DNA from: Ruminococcus sp.
GTDB lineage: Bacteria > Bacillota > Clostridia > Oscillospirales > Acutalibacteraceae
DNA length: 5,331 bases
Assembly: GCA_022510985.1 (NCBI GenBank)
Contig: JAFLSL010000090.1
Coordinates: forward strand, 1-5,331
Direction: 5' to 3'
The position numbers and the translations under genes were made by a program. Position 1 is the first letter of the stretch, and each line of letters starts with the position of its first letter. Below, in pieces: positions 1 to 4,856 of the stretch. Below the pieces are notes generated by a model. It did not search any database. It had not been told where the DNA came from and was given only the letters and a program-made list of their open reading frames with translations.

Positions 1-36
1 GCTGCGGCAATTGACGAGTATCTCAGTAAGAAATAA
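1..36 (+). CDS. C-terminal end of an unidentified protein (partial)
   Basis: Reading from base 1 gives AAAIDEYLSKK followed by TAA. The gene begins before the window, so only 11 residues are visible and no family can be named. It is treated as a real gene end because an open frame runs into a stop that is followed 22 bases later by a perfect Rho-independent terminator, the usual arrangement at the end of a transcription unit. The tail is a short charged helix-like end, with no further functional information. Confidence 0.6.
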   Translation, partial: AAAIDEYLSKK

Positions 37-58
37 TCTAAAATGAAAATTTAAACCG

Positions 59-91
59 AAAAACACAACGGTTTGTGCCGTTGTGTTTTTT
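59..91 (+). terminator. Rho-independent terminator of the upstream gene
   Basis: Bases 59-71 (AAAAACACAACGG) and 78-90 are perfectly complementary over 13 bp around a six-base loop (TTTGTG), and the 3' arm runs into a T tract (86-91). Because the 5' arm begins with five A's, the same hairpin would also have a U tract when read on the other strand, so it could work in both directions. It separates the partial gene at the left edge from the lipoprotein operon. Confidence 0.93.
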
Positions 92-111
92 ACTGCTTGA
101 TAAAATTATCG

Positions 112-142
112 CACCCCCGAAAGATAAGAACTTTCGGGGGTG
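112..142. other. Perfect 12-bp inverted repeat without a T-run
   Basis: CACCCCCGAAAG (112-123) is the exact reverse complement of bases 131-142, with a seven-base loop (ATAAGAA). The stem is GC-rich and would be very stable. Downstream comes GGTGGAGGTAATT rather than a T tract, and on the other strand the following bases are CGATAATTTTATC, also a poor U tract, so it does not fit an intrinsic terminator well in either direction. It lies 20 bases after the terminator at 59-91. It could be a backup terminator or RNA 3'-end stabiliser, a dispersed palindromic repeat, or a protein-binding dyad; the sequence alone does not decide. Confidence 0.8.
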
Positions 143-192
143 GGTGGAGGTAATTCGGTATTATTTCAGTTTATAGCTTGTTTATTTTTACT

Positions 193-212
193 TTGTGAGT
201 TTGTCCTCACAA
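193..212. promoter_or_regulatory. Inverted repeat over the -35 region (candidate operator)
   Basis: TTGTGAG (193-199) and CTCACAA (206-212) form a perfect 7-bp dyad with a six-base centre (TTTGTC). It covers the -35 box and most of the spacer of the promoter at 193-221, where a bound repressor would block RNA polymerase. The half sites resemble lac-operator halves, but the centre spacing differs, so no regulator can be named. A 7-bp dyad in AT-rich DNA can occur by chance. Confidence 0.35.
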
Positions 213-221
213 TTGTATAAT
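193..221 (+). promoter_or_regulatory. Predicted sigma-A promoter for the lipoprotein operon
   Basis: A perfect -10 box TATAAT lies at 216-221. Exactly 17 bases upstream is TTGTGA (193-198), four of six matches to the -35 consensus. Transcription would start near base 228, giving a leader of about 70 bases before the lipoprotein ATG. There is no gene on the other strand and a terminator lies upstream, so a promoter is needed in this gap. The -10 box and spacing are strong; the -35 is only fair. Confidence 0.65.
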
Positions 222-254
222 ATGTAAAGACTTTCGTTTTGTGCCAAAAAAGTA

Positions 255-283
255 TTGATTTTTAAAGCTGTTTATTGTATTAT
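255..283 (+). promoter_or_regulatory. Possible second, weaker promoter
   Basis: TTGATT (255-260) and TATTAT (278-283) are separated by exactly 17 bases and match the -35 and -10 consensus at four and five of six positions. A start near base 290 would leave only about ten bases before the ATG at 301 and would cut into the GGTGA ribosome site, so the promoter at 193-221 is the better candidate. In DNA this AT-rich, a chance match is quite possible. Confidence 0.3.
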
Positions 284-289
284 CAAAAT

Positions 290-294
290 GGTGA
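290..294 (+). promoter_or_regulatory. Ribosome binding site of the lipoprotein gene
   Basis: GGTGA lies six bases before the ATG at 301 and matches the 3' part of the AGGAGGTGA Shine-Dalgarno consensus. It is shorter than ideal, but its spacing is right and it supports the chosen start, which also gives a correct signal peptide. Confidence 0.5.
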
Positions 295-300
295 TTTATT

Positions 301-747
301 ATGAAATTAAAGAAAAAATTATGTCTTTTTGCAGCAAGTCTTATGATAGTTATTTTAGCGGCATCATGCTCCTGTTCGGTAAATGTTAATACTAACAGCA
401 GCACAGAAAGCACTTCCGCTACCGCTTTGAATGACGATGCTTCTGACAGCAGTGTTTCAGAAGAAGGAAATGTTTCAGAGACCAAAGCTGAGAAGGAAGA
501 TAGCAATTCTTCCGATAAGAACACAAAATCCGACACTAAAAGCACGACTTCAAAAAGTGATACAACCTCTAAGGATAACAAAAGCACAGGCTCAAAAACA
601 TCATCAAACACAAAATCGAGTACTAAGTCAAGCACAAAGAGCAGTACCAAATCAAGCAAAACCGGCTCAACAACATCCGACAACTTCGACGAGGATAACG
701 GTATCGAAAAAGATGTTGTTGAAATTGATATGAATGACCTTGTTTAA
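301..747 (+). CDS. Ser/Thr/Lys-rich lipoprotein with TKSS repeats
   Basis: A 148-residue predicted lipoprotein of unknown function. Residues 1-22 are a signal peptide: basic MKLKKK, then a hydrophobic core, then the lipobox AAS-C with the lipidated cysteine at Cys23 (Ala rather than Leu at -3, but Leu at -4). After cleavage the protein would be anchored to the outer face of the membrane. Residues 24-126 are low-complexity, dominated by Ser, Thr, Lys, Asp and Asn, including four exact TKSS units at 104-119 (bases 610-657). The last 22 residues change character to an acidic tail ending in VVEIDMNDLV, perhaps a small binding or attachment segment. No catalytic domain is visible. The Ser/Thr-rich part looks like a wall-spanning spacer. 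It is the first gene of a probable four-gene unit and ends 29 bases before the P-loop protein gene. The lipoprotein call is strong; any function would be a guess. Confidence 0.88.
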   Translation: MKLKKKLCLFAASLMIVILAASCSCSVNVNTNSSTESTSATALNDDASDSSVSEEGNVSETKAEKEDSNSSDKNTKSDTKSTTSKSDTTSKDNKSTGSKTSSNTKSSTKSSTKSSTKSSKTGSTTSDNFDEDNGIEKDVVEIDMNDLV

Positions 748-776
748 GCCAATAAATCAGAACTGCTTTACAGATT

Positions 777-1487
777 ATGATATTTCGATATAAAATAGCC
801 GATATTGTTTTTGACGCGGATATAAGATACCGCAACACATACAACCAGATGAAGGATTATCTTGCAGATGACGAACCTGCAAGTTTTCTTGTTGAGATTT
901 GTGACGAGGATATTGAACGTGAAAAAAAGTTTTCGCCGTATGAGCTTTCCGATTATTTGTATGAAAGTACGGCGGTGTACAGAAAGTTTATTTACAAAGC
1001 TCTTGAAAAATTTGACGCATTCTTCTTTCATTGCTCGTCAATTGCGGTAGATAACAAGGCGATTATGTTTACAGCTCAAAGCGGAACCGGAAAAAGCACG
1101 CATCGTAATCTTTGGCTTAAAAACTACGGTGATAAGGTAACCGTTATAAACGATGATAAGCCGATTATAAGGAAAGTTGACGGTGTGTTTTACGTTTACG
1201 GAACTCCCTGGCAGGGGAAAGAAGGTATGGGCTTAAACATCCGCGTACCCGCACATTCGCTTTGCTTTCTTTCGAGAAGCGAGAAGAATTATATAGGACC
1301 TATTTCGACTTCAGATGTTGTATCAAAGGTGCTTAATCAGACCGTTCGCCCGACAGAGACAGAGCTTATGGGAAATCTTCTCGACTTGCTCGACGGCTTT
1401 TTAAATCAGGTTAATTGCTACGATTTGCGTGTTAATATGGACGACGAGGCGGCTAAATTAGCCTACAACGAAATTGTAGCGAAATGA
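777..1487 (+). CDS. HPr kinase/PEPCK-fold P-loop protein, substrate unknown
   Basis: A 236-residue cytosolic protein that resembles a clostridial family often labelled HPr-kinase-like or phosphoenolpyruvate carboxykinase (ATP)-like. Seen in the sequence: an N-terminal strand-rich segment (1-50), FHCSS at 84-88 (the family usually has His-Gly; here Cys86), a Walker A loop AQSGTGKST at 100-108 with Lys106, an NDDKP motif at 125-129 in the position of the metal-binding acidic motif, GTPWQGK at 142-148, a QTVRP motif at 188-192 and an EAAKLAY end at 224-230. True HPr kinase/phosphorylase has about 310 residues and an extra N-terminal domain, which is absent, so this is not HprK itself. The nucleotide-binding core appears intact, so a kinase-like activity on a protein or small molecule is plausible. 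No clear Shine-Dalgarno precedes the ATG; translation may be coupled to the lipoprotein gene 29 bases upstream. No PqqD-like or radical-SAM partner, as seen with some relatives, is visible. Family confident, function open. Confidence 0.85.
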   Translation: MIFRYKIADIVFDADIRYRNTYNQMKDYLADDEPASFLVEICDEDIEREKKFSPYELSDYLYESTAVYRKFIYKALEKFDAFFFHCSSIAVDNKAIMFTAQSGTGKSTHRNLWLKNYGDKVTVINDDKPIIRKVDGVFYVYGTPWQGKEGMGLNIRVPAHSLCFLSRSEKNYIGPISTSDVVSKVLNQTVRPTETELMGNLLDLLDGFLNQVNCYDLRVNMDDEAAKLAYNEIVAK

Positions 1488-1527
1488 GTTTTACAGAAAA
1501 AGATTTTAAGATATAGAAGAACAGTAT

Positions 1528-2385
1528 ATGGAAAATGTAATTTCAGTAAAAAATATGCGTGAGAGCGACGCTTTTACAATTAACACCTCGGTAAGCGGCA
1601 AGGAGCTTATGCAGAGAGCCGCTGCGGGAGTTTATAAAAGTGTTAAATGGAGCGGTCGGATTGCCATAGTCTGCGGCAGCGGAAACAACGGCGGCGACGG
1701 CTATGCACTCGCCGAAATTCTTGTTGACAACGGATATATGCCTGTTGTTCTTCGTGTAAGCGACAAGTTTTCCGAGGACGGCTCGTATTATTATAACAAA
1801 TGCAAGAGTAAGGGTGTTGGCGAAAGCTTTTGTGATGAATATACGGATTTCTCACAATATGATATTATCGTGGACTGTATTCTCGGAACAGGTTTTTCGG
1901 GAGAGTTAAGACAGGACATTGTAGAGCTTATTGAGAATATAAACCGCACCGATGCCTACAAGGTCAGCGTTGACATAAACAGCGGACTTTCGGGAGCGAA
2001 CGGTATTGCTCACCCGATAGCCGTAAAATCCGACTTGACCGTTTCAATAGGATATTTTAAGACGGGAATGTTTTTGAATGACGCGGATGCTTATATCAGT
2101 TCGCTTAAAAACGTTGATATAGGAATAAAACTTTTAAAAAATCAGTATTATCTCTTAGATAAAGACGAGCTTAGTCCTTTTGTGGGCTATTCGAGCGTAG
2201 CTGTTTCGGCACAGAAATTTGCTCTTGAATATGCACTTGACGAGGAAGAATTCCGCAGAAATCCGCTCAAGGTCGTTTCCAAGGAATCCTGCGACAGCGG
2301 AAAAATTTTCGTAGTAGATTACGGCTCAAGTAAGCTGATAGTTGACCAGACCTACGTTTATTTCCAATCAGACAAAGTAAAGTAG
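1528..2385 (+). CDS. YjeF_N-domain protein (NAD(P)HX epimerase type) with atypical tail
   Basis: A 285-residue protein whose first ~205 residues form a YjeF N-terminal domain, the fold of NAD(P)HX epimerase (NnrE), which interconverts the R and S forms of damaged, hydrated NAD(P)H. Visible motifs: the N-terminal helix region with SGKELMQRAAAG (23-34), the phosphate-binding loop VCGSGNNGGDGYALA (48-62), DCILGTGFSGEL (116-127), VDINSGLSG (148-156) with Asp149 in the proposed catalytic position, and SDLTVSIGYFKTG (168-180). Many bacterial relatives carry a ~270-residue dehydratase domain (NnrD) at the C-terminus; here only about 80 residues follow. They begin with YYLLDKDEL, much like the usual inter-domain linker, but contain no dehydratase motif. 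The tail may be a lineage-specific domain or what is left of a lost one. Epimerase activity is likely but not certain; the repair partner must be elsewhere. Weak AGAAGA ribosome site seven bases before the ATG; 10 bases precede the SseB gene. Confidence 0.87.
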   Translation: MENVISVKNMRESDAFTINTSVSGKELMQRAAAGVYKSVKWSGRIAIVCGSGNNGGDGYALAEILVDNGYMPVVLRVSDKFSEDGSYYYNKCKSKGVGESFCDEYTDFSQYDIIVDCILGTGFSGELRQDIVELIENINRTDAYKVSVDINSGLSGANGIAHPIAVKSDLTVSIGYFKTGMFLNDADAYISSLKNVDIGIKLLKNQYYLLDKDELSPFVGYSSVAVSAQKFALEYALDEEEFRRNPLKVVSKESCDSGKIFVVDYGSSKLIVDQTYVYFQSDKVK

Positions 2386-2390
2386 AGGAG
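2385..2390 (+). promoter_or_regulatory. Strong ribosome binding site of the SseB-family gene
   Basis: GAGGAG lies five bases before the ATG at 2396 and overlaps the last base of the preceding TAG stop. It is the best Shine-Dalgarno in the window, fixes the start, and its overlap with the stop codon favours coupled translation with the YjeF_N gene. Confidence 0.85.
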
Positions 2391-2395
2391 AAATT

Positions 2396-3211
2396 ATGAA
2401 AAATAAAAACCAAAAGCCGATTAAAAACCCCGAGCTTTTAGAGGCTATAAAAAATATGCAGGAGAACAACACTCCCGAGAATGTTAACAGAATGATTGAC
2501 TGTGTTATGAAGGCACAATTCATAACCCCCGGAACAGTATCAAAACCGCGTCCTGTCGCTAAAACCGACAAAAACGGAAGTACGGTTATGCAGCAGGAAA
2601 CTCAGGTTCAGTTCCAGCTGATTGAAAATCAGAACAAGGAAAAATTCTTCCCTGCGTTTACCGATAAAGAAGAGAAGGAAAAGTGGCAGATATCCGAGGG
2701 CAAGGACGACGTTATAATGAACTTTGACGGCTACGCTCAGGTGCTTTCTGACGAGGGCTGTGATGTTAAGGGTTTTGTAATAAACCCGTTCGGACGTTCC
2801 GTAGCTTTTCCCAAGCCGATGGTTATGTCGCTTAAACAGCAGAAGGACTTTAAGAGCAATTCGGGCCTTCAACAGCAGTCTTTCTCCGCAGACGAAAATG
2901 TCCAGCTCGGAGACCCCGATCCCGACGAATATCCGATTGATATGATGGCTGCGATTATCAATTTTCTTCAGGAACGCGACGACGTAAACAGTGCGTACCT
3001 TAAAATGTTCAAACGTGAAAATGACGAAAAGCCGAGTTATCTTGTAATCGTTAATTTCGAGGGCGATAAAATGGAAGAAATCTTTAAAGGAATTTCTGCA
3101 TGTGCGTCACCTCATTTAAGCGGTTATCAGCTCTCGATGATGCCCTATTCACTTCCTTTTGCACAAAAGGCAGTTGAGGGTGTAGAGCCATTCTATTCGG
3201 CTGAAGACTAA
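2396..3211 (+). CDS. SseB-family protein (two-domain)
   Basis: A 271-residue cytosolic protein matching the SseB family, named for an E. coli gene whose overexpression causes enhanced serine sensitivity; its molecular role is not established. The N-terminal SseB domain spans about 11-147 and shows the typical helix NPELLEAIKN, the core strand and helix FFPAFTDKEEKEKW (84-97), and the hallmark GFVINPFGRSVAF (126-138). A Gln/Ser-rich linker (about 148-170) leads to the C-terminal SseB domain (172-271), recognised by LGDPDPDEYP, VNSAYLKMF, KPSYLVIVNF and the closing VEPFY. Both domains are complete. No signal peptide or membrane segment is seen. It is the last gene before a strong terminator, so it shares transcription with the lipoprotein, P-loop and YjeF_N genes. 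Family assignment is firm; its part in this operon is unknown. Confidence 0.88.
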   Translation: MKNKNQKPIKNPELLEAIKNMQENNTPENVNRMIDCVMKAQFITPGTVSKPRPVAKTDKNGSTVMQQETQVQFQLIENQNKEKFFPAFTDKEEKEKWQISEGKDDVIMNFDGYAQVLSDEGCDVKGFVINPFGRSVAFPKPMVMSLKQQKDFKSNSGLQQQSFSADENVQLGDPDPDEYPIDMMAAIINFLQERDDVNSAYLKMFKRENDEKPSYLVIVNFEGDKMEEIFKGISACASPHLSGYQLSMMPYSLPFAQKAVEGVEPFYSAED

Positions 3212-3222
3212 GACTATCTTTT

Positions 3223-3256
3223 AAGAGCCGATTTACATTTGTAAATCGGCTTTTTT
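3223..3256 (+). terminator. Rho-independent terminator after the SseB-family gene
   Basis: GCCGATTTAC (3227-3236) pairs perfectly with 3241-3250 around the tetraloop ATTT; the stem extends by an A-T pair, a G-T wobble and two A-T pairs into the T tract at 3251-3256. It begins 11 bases after the SseB stop codon, so it ends the first operon. It stops only nine bases before the next ATG, so read-through or an attenuator-like role for the transporter gene is conceivable. Confidence 0.92.
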
Positions 3257-3265
3257 GATTTTAAA

Positions 3266-4177
3266 ATGCAAAATTTACTGAAAAACAAATACTTCGCCTA
3301 TCTCGGTGCACTTATTTGTGCGGCACTTTGGGGTACGGCGTTTCCGATTATCAAACTCGGTTATAATGAATTTAATATTTCACAGTCCGATATAGCGTCA
3401 AAGCTTCTCTTTGCGGGCGAAAGGTTTGCCTTTGCGGGAGTTTTGGTTTTTATTTTCGGCTTAATTGCTCTGAGAAAACCGCCGATTGTAAGGAAAAGCG
3501 ACTTTCTCCCTGTTGCAGTTTTGGGAGTTGTGCAGACTACTCTCCAATATCTTTTCGCCTATGTCGGCGTAGGTTTTACAACTGCTGTGAACACCTCAAT
3601 AATCACGGGAACGGTTTCGATAATTTCCGTTGTGCTTGCGAGTTTTTTCTTTAAAAACGACAGGCTGAATGTTGTGAAAATTATCGGCTGCTTGCTCGGC
3701 TTAATCGGAATAGTCTATGTAAACATTTCCGACTTCTCCTTTTATTCCGTAACTTTTTTAGGCGACATAATCGTGCTTTTTTCTGCTATAAGCGGAGCGG
3801 GCGGAAATATAATAACGAAAAAAATCTCCGGCGGTAAAAATCCGACATCAATAACCGCATGCCAGCTTTTCTTAGGCGGTATGATACTTCTGATTATCGG
3901 TCTTGTTTTCGGCGGAAGAACGGATTTAACAAATGTTTCGGGAATGGTTATTCTTTTCTGGCTTTCTCTTGTATCTTCCGTCAGTTTTCTGCTGTGGACG
4001 GCACTTTTAAAGTATCACCCCGTAAGCAGGATTACGGTTTTCACAATGCTTGTGCCGATTTTCGGAACCGTGTGGAGCTTTATACTGCTCGGTGAGGAAA
4101 TTTTAAAAATCGAAAATCTTATTTCCCTTGTACTGATTTGTGCGGGAATTGTATTTGTAAACATAAAAACGGCGTGA
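3266..4177 (+). CDS. EamA/DMT-superfamily transporter
   Basis: A 303-residue integral membrane protein with about ten predicted helices (roughly 10-30, 48-69, 79-99, 103-127, 134-153, 163-184, 196-216, 226-247, 254-275, 283-301), arranged as two five-helix EamA repeats. The first repeat carries LWGTAFPIIK (21-30); the second carries the late signature VPIFGTVWSFILLGEEI (263-279). Length is typical. Family members move amino acids, nucleobases or other metabolites, usually outward; the substrate cannot be read here. An in-frame TAA at 3242 and the lack of another nearby start make ATG 3266 the only reasonable choice, yet no Shine-Dalgarno precedes it and a terminator T-run ends nine bases upstream. 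The HAD gene starts four bases after the stop, and the symporter follows, so this heads a transport-related unit. Confidence 0.9.
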   Translation: MQNLLKNKYFAYLGALICAALWGTAFPIIKLGYNEFNISQSDIASKLLFAGERFAFAGVLVFIFGLIALRKPPIVRKSDFLPVAVLGVVQTTLQYLFAYVGVGFTTAVNTSIITGTVSIISVVLASFFFKNDRLNVVKIIGCLLGLIGIVYVNISDFSFYSVTFLGDIIVLFSAISGAGGNIITKKISGGKNPTSITACQLFLGGMILLIIGLVFGGRTDLTNVSGMVILFWLSLVSSVSFLLWTALLKYHPVSRITVFTMLVPIFGTVWSFILLGEEILKIENLISLVLICAGIVFVNIKTA

Positions 4178-4181
4178 TAAA

Positions 4182-4856
4182 ATGAAAATTAAAGGCGTAA
4201 TTTTTGATATGGACGGTGTTATTCTCGACAGCGAAAAGCTTTACGTTCGCTTTTGGAGCGAGGCGGGCAGAGCCTGCGGCTATAATTTTGAAAGAAAGCA
4301 CGCTCTCGCAATCCGCAGTATGGCTCGTCCGTTTGCAGTTTCAAAACTCAAAAGCTTTTTCGGCGACGATTTTAACTACGATGATGTGCGGAACAAACGC
4401 ATTGAGCTTATGAGCGAATATATCGAAAAAAACGGCATAGATACTAAGCACTATGCCGAGGAAATTCTGAGTTATCTAAAAGAGAACGGATATAAAACCG
4501 CAATCGCAACGGCAACTCCGCCCGAGCGTACTGAAAAGTATCTTAAGCAGGTCGGGTTGTACGATTACTTTGACGAGCTTATTTCGGCGTCAATGGTTGA
4601 AAACGGAAAGCCTGCACCCGATATTTATAAATTTGCCTCGGCAAAGCTAAGTTTATCTCCTGAAAACTGCATTGCAGTTGAGGATAGTCCAAACGGCGTT
4701 CAGTCCGCAAGCTCGGCAGGATGTGTAACCGTTATGGTTCCCGATATGGACAGCCCCGATGACGAGGTTATAAAAAAGGTGTATAGGGTTGCAGATAATT
4801 TAAAAGAGCTTGAAAATATTATTGAGGAAATAAATGGGGGAAAACGAAATGCTTAA
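4182..4856 (+). CDS. HAD-superfamily hydrolase, beta-phosphoglucomutase-like
   Basis: A 224-residue soluble enzyme of the haloacid dehalogenase superfamily, subfamily I with an alpha-helical cap (about residues 16-85). Catalytic motifs are all present: motif I FDMDGV with nucleophile Asp9 and acid/base Asp11, motif II in AIATATP with Thr110, motif III NGKPAPD with Lys143, and motif IV VEDSPNG with the metal-binding Glu167-Asp168. The length and motif spacing fit beta-phosphoglucomutase and small sugar-phosphate phosphatases (for example 2-deoxyglucose-6-phosphatase-like or phosphoglycolate-phosphatase-like), which cannot be told apart by sequence alone; no sugar phosphorylase gene nearby favours the mutase. 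The ATG lies four bases after the transporter stop, with only GTGAT as a weak ribosome site, so translation is likely coupled. Its last eight bases overlap the start of the symporter gene. Superfamily certain, substrate unknown. Confidence 0.9.
   Translation: MKIKGVIFDMDGVILDSEKLYVRFWSEAGRACGYNFERKHALAIRSMARPFAVSKLKSFFGDDFNYDDVRNKRIELMSEYIEKNGIDTKHYAEEILSYLKENGYKTAIATATPPERTEKYLKQVGLYDYFDELISASMVENGKPAPDIYKFASAKLSLSPENCIAVEDSPNGVQSASSAGCVTVMVPDMDSPDDEVIKKVYRVADNLKELENIIEEINGGKRNA
4836..4841 (+). promoter_or_regulatory. Ribosome binding site of the symporter gene, inside the HAD gene
   Basis: GGGGGA lies seven bases before the ATG at 4849, within the last codons of the HAD gene. It supports the chosen start, which overlaps the HAD reading frame by eight bases, and implies coupled translation. 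Confidence 0.65.

Noticed and set aside
193..212. Match to a lac operator or CRP site
   Set aside because: The half sites look alike, but the centre spacing is six bases between TTGTGAG and CTCACAA (eight between TGTGA and TCACA), which fits neither known site; the host type also makes CRP or LacI of E. coli type unlikely.
201..221. TTGTCC as the -35 box for the TATAAT at 216
   Set aside because: The spacer would be only nine bases; TTGTGA at 193 gives the correct 17.
610..657. Tandem 12-bp periodicity as a possible CRISPR or DNA satellite
   Set aside because: Units are contiguous, very short, differ in DNA and are in frame as TKSS; there are no spacers.
207..683. Long open frame on the - strand opposite the lipoprotein, rich in Leu, Val, Phe, Asp and Glu
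   Set aside because: It is the mirror of a Ser/Thr/Lys-rich coding region, where stops are rare on the other strand; it has no family likeness and the + strand gene has a clear signal peptide and ribosome site.
777..1487. Calling this gene hprK
   Set aside because: It lacks the N-terminal domain and is too short for true HPr kinase/phosphorylase; only the P-loop core is shared.
1528..2385. Calling this the bifunctional NAD(P)HX repair enzyme
   Set aside because: The C-terminal 80 residues are far too short and lack the dehydratase motifs.
2540..2872. Open frame on the - strand inside the SseB-family gene
   Set aside because: The + strand encodes a complete, recognisable two-domain protein here; the antisense product has no family features and no ribosome site.
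3859..4095. Second + strand frame inside the transporter gene
   Set aside because: It lies wholly within transmembrane-coding sequence, has no membrane or domain pattern of its own and no ribosome site.
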